Shown: positions 1 to 9,581, counted from the first letter of the stretch. The stretch: DNA of 28,731 bases from Perkinsus chesapeaki (GCA_013115145.1 JAAPAO010000354.1:8365-37095); one strand, 5' to 3'. Notes: a model not told the origin generated them from the letters alone. Translations and numbers: made by a program.

Positions 1-95
1 ATATCTTAATATATAGTATAGTCTTATTATATCTTAATATATAGTATAGTCTTATTATATCTTAATATATAGTATAGTCTTATCATATCTTAATT
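1..95. repeat. 28-bp tandem repeat, about 3.4 copies
   Basis: Three consecutive 28-bp units (1-28, 29-56, 57-84) begin ATATCTTAATATATAGTA and differ only at the last base of the third unit (T to C); a partial fourth unit ends at 95. The array is AT-rich and truncated by the window edge, so the real copy number is unknown. It lies upstream of the first visible exon of the XRN-type gene. Because that gene lacks its N-terminal third here, the array probably sits inside one of its introns. Confidence 0.95.
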
Positions 96-195
96 ACAAT
101 TAGTCTATAATTGGCTTTATTGACGAAAAAACTTTTCCACACCGGTCATGCTGGTCGGGAAATATTTCACGTAACTAAGTTTATATAATCCACAG

Positions 196-3100
196 TATTC
201 AATGCTTCTATGAAAGATAGGAATAGTATACAAAATTTACTGTGGCTCCTGCCTGGGCCGGCCACCCATACGTTCGGCCTCACGGTAGTGTTCTCCTTGA
301 AGATGATGATGGTTTCCGAACACGGAGCCTATGATAGGAATATATCCCTGTTTGACGGCGAGAAAGAAATGTGTTGCTCCCGAGAAAACTTGATGTTCTT
401 GGATCGCTTCGTGTGCCCGGCTTTGCTTACCGTTCCTTGTCTCAGCTTACCTATTCTGAGGGAGTATCTTATAGAGCAGTTCACCACTGCCTTCTGTCCA
501 CCTAATCAGAAATGCATCCTCCCCTTCCCGTTCGACATCGAGAGGGTGATCGATGATTTCGTCTTCATGTGAGTGCTGCTGCTGCTGCCGATGTTGAGGA
601 AATGACGTCGTATGCGTTCCGGCCAGGTGCTTCTTCGTCGGTAATGATTTCCTCCCTCATTTGCCATCACTTAGCATTCGTGATGGTTCTATTGACCAAA
701 TGATATGTCTTTATGTTGAGATCTTACCGACGTTGACAGACTACCTCACTTGCCAGGGAGAAGTCAATCTAGTACAGGTAACGGAACGCCTATGCTGATC
801 CTCTAGTCTACCGAAGAAAGCGACATCAGTTGCGACTTCATTCACCGGGACTACAGCGCGGTGTTTATATAAAGCCAAGCCCCACATTGATCGTCTATCT
901 GTATACCTTTCTGGAAGCTTGTGATATATCTCAGGCGGTATAAGAGGCAGAACTTCCGGATCATTGAACTCCAGACTATCGCTCCTTATCACGCAGAATA
1001 GCAAAATGCTGTTGAATCCCTTCAACTTAGTTTAGATCATTGAACTCAAATAACTCACTTATCCACCATCATCCATAATGTTTCACTGAATGTATAAATT
1101 AATACCTTAGGGCGGGGTATATCTATCTATAATTTATCAATAAATACAGGGTTATATATTTATAATTTATATATTATTATTAAAGATTATATTAGAATAT
1201 CTTACCATATGTTTATTAATTAATAATTTATAATATATATAATAATATCCCTTTTTGTATATCAGGTAGAGGTGTTTCTAGACTACCTTGGTCGTGTGGA
1301 AGATGAAGTCTTCCGTCGTAGGCTTGCTCGAGATGACAGGTATCTTCTGACGTAGTAGTTATCAGCTTCACTGTAATCCAGGTTTAAACAGCAGCGTCTT
1401 CAAGGACGGTATATCCACCAGAAGGGAGGTAGCTCCAATAGAACTAAGTAAGCTATACGCTTCAAGGGTCACTGTGAACTGGCGTTTTAGGCGACCATTG
1501 GAAGATGCTAACGTGCTTCAAGCTCGTAAGCTTCTGGCGGCTTTAGCTGATCCTGGCAGTGATACGGAGAAAGATAAGCCTAAGAGGGTAGGCGCTATCC
1601 GTACGTAGACACCTGGCACGATTAATCAGAGTGCGTATTGTTATTATATTGTCTGCCGAAATCTTAAATTAAGTTATATCGGAATGGTGAACTTTCATAG
1701 GGGAAACTGCCGATGAAAGCTTCGACGAGAATACTGTAATGCTGGCAGCAGCTTAAAGCTGTTAGAGCTTCGCAACTTTGCACTACTTGCTATTCCGACT
1801 AGAATCCATTTGAAGATGTTACCACTTGCGAAGTGAAATTCCCAATGGTGTAGGAGTGGAGTGTGCATGTACGCCCTCCTCGTAGTGTGTTTGATTCATT
1901 CTCAAGGACGCTCTCTCGAGATGGTCTTAACTCGTAGGTTCCCGCTGAGCCTGCTGAACCTCCTACAGGGAAGCAAGGAAGGTAAATAATAATTGTTATA
2001 TTTGGGGGTACGACAAGTTGATATGCAGGCACAGAACGGTACTGGCGGAACAGGAGACGTCTTCGGCGGCGGTCTTCCCAGAAGGCGATGAGGACAACAA
2101 GGAGGAAAATTTGGACAGTGCGGAGGTAGGAGGTATCCTAGGTTGAAGCTTGCATTTTGTGTGACAGGTTATCGAGTTCCAGGAGACTGTTCGGCAGCGT
2201 GTGAGAGATAAGCAGGATCTTGGTGAGAAGTACCCGGATAGGATTCGACTGGGTGAAGGTGGAGAGCATTCTTGGAAGCAGAGGTAGCAAAGAAGAGGAT
2301 GCCCTCGCTGGGATTCGAACCTGCGCGGGTTAGGTACTATACTGACAAGTTCCACGTGAGCCAGGAAGACTTCGCCGATTTCATTCCCCGAATAAGACGG
2401 GCCTACGTCGAAGGGATATGCTGGGTCCTTCAATACTACTATCAGGTAGAGTCACTACTAACACTTCTCCTCCGTACAGAGCTGAGCTTTAGGGTGTCGT
2501 ATCCTGGGACTGGTTTTACCCTTACCATTACGCGCCATTTGCCACTGATCTGGTCGGCTGCTCTACACTCGAGTGCAATAAAGCCTCCTACTATACGAAG
2601 GGAAAGGTGATCGCTCACTTCCTTATTATATTGTATTGTTACCTTCTCAGCCTTTCTTGCCGCTGCAGCAGCTCATGGCTGTCCTACCGCCGAGATCGGG
2701 GCCACCAGCAGACATACCTGTGGAGCTTCAAAGGCTAATGACCGATCCTAATTCCGGTAGCTGTCTCTGTTATGAAAGGGCTGGAGGATGCATTCGTATC
2801 AGGTATCATCGATTTCTATCCGGAAGATTTCGCCCTCGACCTGAACGGAAAGAAGTTCACTTGGCAAGCCGTCATTCTGCTGCCGTTTATCGTACAAGAC
2901 CGTCTCATAGGAGCCTTGCAGCCGTTTATTGATAAACTTGACGGAGAGCTCAAACGAAGAAATACACCACAGGAGCCTCGGCTATTTGTCCATATGAACG
3001 ACACACTGGCGCCGCAGCTTCAGAAGGTTCACGATACCAATCAGAGAGAGCCTCTAGCGGACCTTCCGTATACCGATCCTAACGGCCACGGATCGACGCT

Positions 3101-3737
3101 CTTCGGTGTGGCGGTACCCTACAGGATGGGAGGCAAGCAGGAATCTGTACCGACCGTGTTGGTACATGGCTTCCCGGTGAAGAATCCTAGAGTCATCTCC
3201 TCGGTACTGCTAGATCCGATAAAGCCCGATCCGGAGAGGCTTCATGAGTCCAAGCTCCTCCCTGGCATTCGGGAGCCGACGCCGGTCCTTAACGATGGGG
3301 ATTTGAGCGAGACTGGCCGCCTTAGAGGTTTTGGTGGTGAGCCAGCTAAGAGGATGATCCTGCAGTGCTTGCAGAGGCTTGGCTTCGAGACGAGACAACA
3401 GCTTAGCTTTGGTAATGCTTCCCTCAGTGGCCCTCCGCCAGCATCAGGCAAGGGAGGAAAGGGCTATGGTAAAGGGCATTACAGTGGAGGCAAGGGTGGT
3501 GGATATTACTACCATAATGAAGGAAAAGGCTACGGTAAAGGGTACTCCTACAGTGAAGGTAAAGGAGGGTGGGGCAAAGGCTATCCTGGGAAGGGTATGG
3601 CAGGAGCACCTGCTGGATATGGCAAAGGCTTCATGGCTGGCTTTAGTGGAGGAGGAGGCTATATGAAGGGAGGATACGGTGGTAAAGGGAAGGGGTATGA
3701 TGGATGGGGGAAGGGCGGCGGCTACAGCGGCTACTAG
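196..3737 (+). CDS. XRN2/Rat1-family 5'-3' exoribonuclease, 5'-partial, multi-exon
   Basis: Processive 5'-3' exoribonuclease of the nuclear XRN2/Rat1 type by family knowledge. Exons: 196-568, 627-777, 1266-1339, 1382-1447, 1491-1587, (unresolved stretch 1588-1937), 1938-1981, 2029-2125, 2168-2283, 2334-2445, 2493-2606, 2651-2756, 2803-3737; stop TAG 3735. All listed introns are GT..AG and phases agree. Diagnostic joined motifs are [14 protein letters not shown] (exon junction 568/627), [12 protein letters not shown] (1288-1323), [14 protein letters not shown] then [16 protein letters not shown] (2404-2540), and [20 protein letters not shown] (2805-2864). The C-terminus (about 3445-3734) is a Gly/Lys/Tyr-rich tail of repeated GKGYGKG-like units in place of the RGG-type tail of animal enzymes. 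The first part of the family (5'-phosphate pocket and most catalytic acidic residues) is not in the window and is presumably upstream. An acceptor (TAATCCACAG) precedes the first visible exon. The intron at 2284-2333 carries a tRNA T-arm-like sequence. Confidence 0.9.
778..1265 (+). other. Large AT-rich intron of the exoribonuclease gene
   Basis: A 488-nt intron between exons ending VNLVQ and beginning VEVFLDYL; donor GTAACG, acceptor TTTTTGTATATCAG. The distal part (about 1080-1260) is almost pure A/T with TATA-rich runs, unlike the 42-58 nt introns of the same gene. Open frames on the minus strand here show no family match and are not called. Confidence 0.75.
2284..2333 (+). other. 50-nt intron carrying a tRNA T-arm-like core
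   Basis: Spliced between ...WKQ-AG and G-TACTATACTGAC (R-Y-Y-T-D of the exoribonuclease); a stop codon at the boundary makes removal necessary. Positions 2311-2327 read GGATTCGAACCTGCGCG; the complement contains CGCAGGTTCGAATCC, the classic T-arm/B-box pattern of tRNAs. No full cloverleaf can be drawn around it. Confidence 0.7.
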
Positions 3738-3785
3738 TGTTACAGTTGATTCTCGTCGTTGTCGTTCATTTCACGTCAATTACCA

Positions 3786-3854
3786 GTAAGAACCTCTAGG
3801 GGCTGTTGCGTTGTTGGGGATGGCAGTGGTCTTGTGTGCAGTTGTCTCCCTCAG
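3786..3854 (+). promoter_or_regulatory. 5'-UTR intron or SL trans-splice acceptor
   Basis: GTAAGA at 3786 and a pyrimidine-rich acceptor TTGTCTCCCTCAG ending at 3854, ten bases before the ATG at 3864. It can be read either as a cis-intron in the leader or as an outron whose AG receives a spliced leader; the sequence cannot separate the two. The frame is open upstream of 3864, but that part would be removed in either case. Confidence 0.55.
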
Positions 3855-3863
3855 CCGTCTATC

Positions 3864-4970
3864 ATGCGCCCTCCGAGCAAGAAAGGGAAGCATCTCTCCG
3901 GGATGGGAGGTAATGCTATTCCTCTCGGCCGCATGCGGACCTTCAATACCCCAACACCGTCACCGGACTCATCTCCGGAGACTCAGAACTCCGAGGCTAC
4001 CCCGAGGCCAGTGGGGCCGCCGCCTGTTGTGGGCGGTCGTGGGCGAGGGCTCACCATGCCGGCTTGGATGAAGAATCAGAGTGGCGCTGGAGAGTCCCCG
4101 GGGGGACTGCCGGCGGCTGCTACGGAGAGCTCGAGAGAGAGTGAGAGATCTGGGGAAGATAGGCATCATCGAAGCAGCTCTCGGGGGTGGTCGAAGGAAG
4201 ATTCTTCCCGAGGTTGGAGCGACTCTGCTGCATCCAGGGGATGGGATGATTCCAGTCGTGACCGTCGCGATAGAAGGGACAGAGACCATCATCACCACCA
4301 TCGTGACCGTGACCGGGATTACAGAAGGGATCGAGATAGGGATAGGAGCGGTAGGAGAAGAGGAAGCGGCAGGGATAGCAGATCCCGGAGCAGAAGTCGA
4401 AGGGACAGGAGAGATGATAGGGACCGTCGAGGCAGTTATCAGTCGACCACAGCCCCGCCACAGCCATTTGATCCTACTTCACGAAGGGGAGCTGTATCTA
4501 TTGCAGCAACACTACCGCCACAGCAACAACAACAACCAATGGCGTACGGTACTGGTACTGGCGAGCATGCTCCACCGGCACTGCAACGTAACGGCACACC
4601 ACCTCCGCTGGGGCCTCAGCGGACGATGCAAGGGAAGGAGGCTGCTACTACAGGCTTTCAAATGAAATTGGGGGGAGGGGCTCCACCACCACCCCAAGCA
4701 CCCCCAGGGCCTAGGAACTCACTGGACCCCGCGGTCTTCCACGCTCCTCCTCCGCCGCCCGCTGCTGTTCCTGCTGCTGGAGATCAGGCTACATCTCAGA
4801 ATATGGATCAACAACAATATTGGCAAGTATACCAGTACTACCAGCAGTATTATCAACAATACTATCAGTACATGCAACAGCAGGGCATCCCCATACCTCA
4901 GCAGCAGCAACCAGGAGGAGCTCCTCCTCCCCTGCCTCCTCCAACTGGGCCATCGGGTGGTCACCAGTAA
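3864..4970 (+). CDS. RS/RD-rich, Pro/Gln-rich protein, putative nuclear RNA-processing factor
   Basis: A 368-aa single-exon reading frame starting 126 nt after the exoribonuclease stop. The start is chosen at MRPPSKKGKH because a good acceptor ends ten bases upstream. Layout: Pro/Ser-rich N-terminus with GRGRGLTMPAWM at about residues 58-69, a motif seen in various WW-domain and splicing-related proteins; three SRGW repeats (about 106-130); an Arg-Asp/Arg-Ser tract with a run of five His (about 130-190) typical of SR-like splicing proteins; then PQQQQQP, poly-Pro (GAPPPPQAPPG), a YQYYQQYYQQYY segment and a Pro-rich end. No RRM, zinc finger or WW domain is visible, so the role is inferred from composition only. 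Low complexity makes orthology impossible to assign. Confidence 0.8.
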   Translation: MRPPSKKGKHLSGMGGNAIPLGRMRTFNTPTPSPDSSPETQNSEATPRPVGPPPVVGGRGRGLTMPAWMKNQSGAGESPGGLPAAATESSRESERSGEDRHHRSSSRGWSKEDSSRGWSDSAASRGWDDSSRDRRDRRDRDHHHHHRDRDRDYRRDRDRDRSGRRRGSGRDSRSRSRSRRDRRDDRDRRGSYQSTTAPPQPFDPTSRRGAVSIAATLPPQQQQQPMAYGTGTGEHAPPALQRNGTPPPLGPQRTMQGKEAATTGFQMKLGGGAPPPPQAPPGPRNSLDPAVFHAPPPPPAAVPAAGDQATSQNMDQQQYWQVYQYYQQYYQQYYQYMQQQGIPIPQQQQPGGAPPPLPPPTGPSGGHQ

Positions 4971-5100
4971 GGAGGGGTATGATATTATGTAGACGCTGGT
5001 AGCAACAACACCATCACCACCTAGTACAGTTTTCCGCTTTCCCCTAACCATCTCAGCTGTCCTTGTGTTGCATTTGTCTCTTATCTGGGCATCTGTCAGA

Positions 5101-5726
5101 ATGGATTCATCTTATGTCCTTCGACGCCCCAGGTCCTACAGTGTGCCTGGTATGCCGTGGATTGCTAATATTAACATAGTGGTAGGCTCTTACTAGTAAG
5201 AATCGGCACAGTTAGTTCTTCAGACCCTCCCGGAAGCTATGACTGCTGTACCCTCACCTGCAGGTAATGAAGGTGCCGATCGGTGTAGTAATTCCAATTC
5301 AGCCGTCCACGCCGCTGAAAAGGAAATGGTCCCCCAAGCTGTCACGCAGGAGAGGTGATACACGGTGCTCATCGTCGTCGTGTGATGGTTCTTGCTGCCT
5401 CCTCCAGCCCTCGTTCGTCTGTAGAGGACACCAGCAGTCAGCAAGTTGCCGAGCACCAAGCTCAAGTGAGACGCGAGTTACATTTGAAGCATCATAAGGT
5501 GGCTATTAACGTGCCGATATTGCCAGTAATGGGGAACAGTCCCATCGTCCCTGCCAGAGGGAATCCTGTGCTGTCTGGTAATACTAGCCACCTGTGGAGT
5601 GATGAGGCGCTTGCAGAAATGGAGGGGTCTATGAGCCCGACACAAGAGCACCTAAGACAGCTTGACTACTTCAAGTGGCTCAAGAACAACCAGCCTGCTA
5701 CCGCTCCTTCCTCAGATAGCATGTGA
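5101..5726 (+). CDS. Hypothetical protein, 163 aa, four exons
   Basis: Exons 5101-5181, 5224-5263, 5303-5354, 5408-5726; introns of 42, 39 and 53 nt, all GT..AG with consistent phases. The protein starts MDSSYVLRRPRSYSVPGM and ends NNQPATAPSSDSM. The start is preceded immediately by an acceptor (GCATCTGTCAG at 5089-5099), fitting SL addition one base before the ATG. The middle is Gln/Glu-rich (SSQQVAEHQAQVRREL, short coil) and a C-terminal stretch SHLWSDEALAEMEGSMSP follows. No domain is recognised. It lies in the same tight + strand array as its neighbours (spacers 130-150 nt). Confidence 0.7.
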
Positions 5727-5872
5727 CATAGTATTAGCCGTACCAGGTCTGCTTAGAATAAGGAGGCTACTGCCTTTGTTGATTCAATCATTTAACCGCT
5801 CTTTCAAGTACGTGAGTGTTGTATTGAAAGAGATGTCAATGAGGAGGGTGCAGGAATTGACATTCATTACAA

Positions 5873-6633
5873 ATGGCGGCGGAGAAACACCAAGTGAAGT
5901 TCAACAGTACGTGGGCTAACGAGCCTCCCAGTGAGGCAGAGAAAGCCAAGGTGCTGCTGGAGCTGTCCAATAGGGGACCGCTAAGGTTGCTGCGATTAGG
6001 TTAAGTCGGAAAGGTCTCTGATGAGAGCGGTGCTGGCTGCTGATAAGATAGCGGTCGAGGCGGCTCTGGAGGAGCTACCGCGGAATGGTGGAGACATAAA
6101 CGCTGAAGGCTCAGGAGGTGAGTGAAGAAGTCCGAAGGGGAAGTTGGATGGTTTGGCAGGGTGCACGGTACTGCATGCAGCAGCGTCGCTGCCTGATGAG
6201 GAGACATCACTTTTCTTCTGTGGTTTGCTGTTGGATCATGATGCCGATATCGAGGCGGAAAACAGTCTAAGTAGTATAAGGGGAAGGAGTGGTAGCTTCA
6301 CGTCCGACGCCCGAGGGCTTGGTCATACGCCAAGTAACCGAGGTTACTAATGGGAGCTAGCGGTTGAAGCGGCAACTTGTAAAGGGTGCAAAGAGGAGAA
6401 GTGATTGCCACCATTCAGATTTCACTCCCTTAATGACGGCATGCTTGGCCGGCAACTCCAAAGTAGTCAGCTTCTTTCTGGAGAAGGGAGCCAATCCGAA
6501 TGTTAGCAGTAGGAAAGGTCAGATGCCACTGGCTATAGCGGAGGAAGCAGGTAGGAGCGTATGACCCCCATGGGACATGCCTGCTGCTTTAGGGCACCAG
6601 GCGGTGATTGAAGTCCTTCAGGCTGCATTTTAG
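5873..6633 (+). CDS. Small ankyrin-repeat protein, 172 aa, six exons
   Basis: Exons 5873-5950, 6000-6117, 6160-6291, 6361-6378, 6419-6550, 6593-6633. The sum is in frame (173 codons with stop TAG). Ankyrin units are clear: GDINAEGSGGCTVLHAAASL then FFCGLLLDHDADIEAEN, and FTPLMTACLAGNSKVV then FFLEKGANPNVSSRKGQMPL; the terminal helix is HQAVIEVLQAAF. These are protein-protein interaction repeats; partner unknown. The N-terminus MAAEKHQVKFNSTWANEPPS is non-repetitive. The 18-nt exon at 6361-6378 and the 69-nt intron before it are the least certain junctions, chosen because they alone restore phase. The intron at 5951-5999 could be partly coding. Start preceded by acceptor AGGGTGCAG (5846-5854). 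Confidence 0.75.
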
Positions 6634-6717
6634 ATCGACGGTATTGTTAGCATTCCACACCAATTCAAACTCTATTCATCATCATCTGAGGACGCTGTTG
6701 AGTTGGGCTAGTAACAT

Positions 6718-7990
6718 ATGGGGGGACGGGGAGTTCATCGAACTTTGGACCTATTAATGGACATCTCCGGTCCATCTATCTCTCAGCTACGAAGGCGCAT
6801 TGAGGATCTCGACAAAAAGCATGGGGAACGGTTAATTAAAGACCAGGCAAAGTAATAAGGGGATCTCTGGAATCACTGAACTTTACTCGTAGAAAGGGGG
6901 ACTAACGCGTTTAGTAGCGATGCTGGGTATGGTGCAGGGAGCAGCCGGCAGGGATCCGCGAGGGATATCCGAGAGCTCCAGAGCCTCCGGGATTCGCCAG
7001 CAGCGACTTCTCGTGGGGCGCTGCTGCCGAAGATTCAGACGTGCAAGGTCGGATTAGAGCCCTTTCTGCGGACTGTAACAAACTGCGGCGCTATTTGGCC
7101 ATCATAGCCGAGCAGGAAAGAGGAGCGCCCAAAGCCCGAGTGAGCCTTTAAAGGCTGCGTGAGCTTTAGTATGGCCGCCTTATATGTAATATAGGTACCG
7201 CTGGAAGTCTCCATAGAGGATAGAGTTCTGAGGGAACAAAGGAAGCTCCTTCGTGGGGAGCTAGGCAAACTGGAAGAAACTCTTAAGGAGCATCTTAGTG
7301 AGGGACACCAATGGGCAGATAAGGCAGAGCTGGCACAAAGTAAGTGTGGCGGGGACGGCCAGCTACAGCCTTTCACCATTTCCCCTCTGCCACCTAGTTT
7401 CTAGTCCGTTCAGCAGCGTAATCCTGTTATGGGTCAACGCAGTCCATCAGGCATAGTCGTAGAGCTCGAGCATCGTATAGCAAGTCATCAACTGGTGAGC
7501 CTCTCATCGAGCGACGAGGAGGATGCTCGACTCGATCGTGAAGCACTGCTCTCTGAGAGAGATCACCAAGTATGCACTCTCATTACCTCAGCCGCTCCTT
7601 TGCCCCCCAGGCACTTGTCGCTGCTGCAGCCGAGGAACGCATGCTACTGGCCACGCAGGCTTGTCGAGAGGTACAAGATCGGATAGCTGTGAGTATATAC
7701 ATTGAGTCTTGATATAAATAGCTTTTGGCAAGTCACTTAAATCCTGGCTTAGAGGCAATAAGCCACGGTCTCCGTCTTATAGGGGGCTGAAGCTTGATAT
7801 AGACAAACAACTAGTGGAGGAGCTTCTGAGAGTATGTACTTTCCGAGCCTAGCGCCCTTACAGTATCCTTCAAGGCACGTTGCCAGCAGCTGGCTACAGA
7901 GAGGGGAAAGGTATTGCTTTAGAGCTTCACCTGCGAACCAAACAAGTCTTGAAGGGTTTCCTGGAGACACTCAGCTCACAGGCCACGGTG
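6718..7990 (+). CDS. Coiled-coil protein, at least seven exons, 3' end unresolved
   Basis: Exons 6718-6851, 6938-7139, 7195-7339, 7451-7569, 7611-7688, about 7763-7835, about 7875-7990. The product starts MGGRGVHRTLDLLMDISGPS and is dominated by charged heptad-like helices: ISQLRRRIEDLDKKHGERL, IRALSADCNKLRRYLAII, LREQRKLLRGELGKLEETLK, ALVAAAAEERMLLATQACRE, DIDKQLVEELLR, HLRTKQVLKGFLETLSS. No catalytic domain is visible; a structural or cytoskeletal/cilia-type role would be typical of such proteins but is inference. The first five exons join with consistent phases; the last two junctions rely on weaker acceptors. The stop codon is not resolved before the TruD gene, whose leader begins within about 150 nt. 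Start preceded by acceptor GTTGGGCTAG (6703-6712). Confidence 0.65.
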
Positions 7991-8144
7991 AAGTGTAACA
8001 GCATGCATTATTTCCTGTACATTACTAAGAGCCGTTTTCACTTATATCCCACTGTTTGCGTTACTGTGGGATTATCCCGTGGAACTGATTTCTTTCTTGA
8101 ACAAGCGAGTAGTACTGAGCTTGACCGCAGTTACTCTAGTTTCG

Positions 8145-9581
8145 ATGCCACCTCCATCAGGTGTGTCGGCACACATGCCCCCCTCTAGTGGTGAATTTCT
8201 GAGCCTCCTTGGTATGAGCTCTAAGACTATCCTAGATGACGGAGAGAGACCTTGCCAGGGCACTCTCCGCTGGTCTCGGAATGACGACCAAATATACGAG
8301 GGCGTGGATTTAGTGATCGGCCGTGATGGGTTTGCGGTGAGAGAGATCGCCGTTGATGGGGACTCCCCTATTGAGATTGAAAGGTCCCTTCGAAGCTACG
8401 TCTCCACCAAGCAACTTGGTACGCATCTTCTGAACTGTCCCTACGTCCAATTAACCATCCACAAGTACCTCATGGAGACGCAGAAAGTAATCGATCTACT
8501 TGCGTATCATTCCGAGTGCGAGCCTGGAGAAATCGGGTATGCTGGTCGGAAAGATAAGCACGGTGACACGACTCAGAGGATTACGATGCCCCAAGAGGCC
8601 TTTTTAAGGTTCTTCCGGAAGCACCGTCATTTAAAACTTCCTTTCCGGATTGGGGACCCTGTTGGGGTGGATAGGCAACTAAAACTGGGCGATCTAAGCG
8701 GAAACTACTTTCGGTTGGTCTTGTGCGGTGACCCTAGAACTATCGACAGTACAGATCACGACTTTGCTCTTCAGAAGATAGCTGATGATGGATTCCTCAA
8801 TTATTTTGGATCACAAAGGTTTGGTTCGCCGCGCTACATGACACCAGTGGTCGGATGGCACCTTAACAGAGGGGTCGTTGAGGAGGCCGTTATGTCCCTA
8901 TTGTGTGGTACTGATGATGTCTCGAGGCTATATGTTGGTGAGAGAATAAAAAAGAAAGATTTCAACTCCCTCCAGAAACTCGTGCCACGCGACGTCTCGT
9001 CACGGGATGATACCGATTTAATAGAAGCACTTGTGAAATATCCGAGGAAATCTTGGAGGTCAAAGATACCCTCGAGTCTATGGACTACTTATAATAACTC
9101 CTTCGAGTCACTGCTGTGGAACTACGCTGCCAGCAATAGGATAGTATCTCACGGTACCAATACGGCAGTCGGCGATCTGTGGCTCGATGAGGGGAGAGTG
9201 CTACTGGCTGATGGCCATAACCTTCCGGATCTTACCCGAGTCGTTTTGCCGACACCCATTAGGTTTGGTGTTCAGCCTAATAATTCGACTGCTAATTTTA
9301 TATCGAGTCTGGCTAGCGGGCTCGGGGTGAAGGAAGATGTTTTGAAGAACCATGGCAGGTTTCGACCCCTCATCGTGAAACCTACAAATCTCAAGTGGGA
9401 GCGGTTGCCTGGAAAGCTTGCGGTGTCATTCATCCTCCCAACTGGAAGCTTCGCAACCTCCCTCATACGGGAGTGGCTGGGGATGCATTTTTTCCAGCCG
9501 GGTGGCGGGCAGGGGTCATGCTGGCTGCCCGATGCATGTTTCAGACGGCTTGACGAGATCCGAAATTCCGCCAAGTACTGA
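8145..9581 (+). CDS. TruD/PUS7-family tRNA pseudouridine synthase, single exon
   Basis: 478 aa, no introns. TruD/PUS7 enzymes convert uridine 13 of tRNA (and other RNA sites) to pseudouridine. The family signature GYAGRKDKHGDTTQ lies at residues 131-144, with the expected catalytic Asp at 137 (codon 8553-8555). Further family blocks: GDLSGNYFRLVL (about 182-193) and GFLNYFGSQRFG (about 216-227), the second hallmark motif; the C-terminal LRPLIVKP-like and SFILPTGSFATSLIREWLG stretches close the catalytic fold. Length is between bacterial TruD (about 350 aa) and PUS7 (about 660). ATG 8145 is chosen because it follows two acceptors, TTGACCGCAG (ending 8130) and TTACTCTAG (ending 8139); the frame is open upstream to about 8079 without a better ATG. 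The lack of introns contrasts with every neighbour. Confidence 0.93.
   Translation: MPPPSGVSAHMPPSSGEFLSLLGMSSKTILDDGERPCQGTLRWSRNDDQIYEGVDLVIGRDGFAVREIAVDGDSPIEIERSLRSYVSTKQLGTHLLNCPYVQLTIHKYLMETQKVIDLLAYHSECEPGEIGYAGRKDKHGDTTQRITMPQEAFLRFFRKHRHLKLPFRIGDPVGVDRQLKLGDLSGNYFRLVLCGDPRTIDSTDHDFALQKIADDGFLNYFGSQRFGSPRYMTPVVGWHLNRGVVEEAVMSLLCGTDDVSRLYVGERIKKKDFNSLQKLVPRDVSSRDDTDLIEALVKYPRKSWRSKIPSSLWTTYNNSFESLLWNYAASNRIVSHGTNTAVGDLWLDEGRVLLADGHNLPDLTRVVLPTPIRFGVQPNNSTANFISSLASGLGVKEDVLKNHGRFRPLIVKPTNLKWERLPGKLAVSFILPTGSFATSLIREWLGMHFFQPGGGQGSCWLPDACFRRLDEIRNSAKY

Noticed and set aside
569-626. CTG trinucleotide repeat as an independent repeat feature
   Set aside because: Only about five units, within a 58-nt intron; similar short CTG/GCT runs occur at 27362-27378 and in coding sequence.
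741-1025. Minus-strand ORF of 94 codons
   Set aside because: It overlaps the end of a well-supported exoribonuclease exon and its intron and has no recognisable content.
2311-2327. A genuine antisense tRNA gene at the T-arm-like sequence
   Set aside because: Only the T-arm pattern is present; D-arm, anticodon arm and a pairing acceptor stem cannot be found nearby, and the segment is inside a 50-nt intron. The same holds for the copies near 19612 and 25253.
4081-4665. Alternative-frame ORF of 194 codons inside the RS/RD-rich gene
   Set aside because: It is the +1 shadow of the Arg-Asp/Ser repeat region; repetitive codons keep alternative frames open.
5080-5097. A 16-bp match (TCTTATCTGGGCATCT) between 5081-5096 and the region near 22692
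   Set aside because: One match of this length is plausible by chance in a window of this size, and neither flank extends it.
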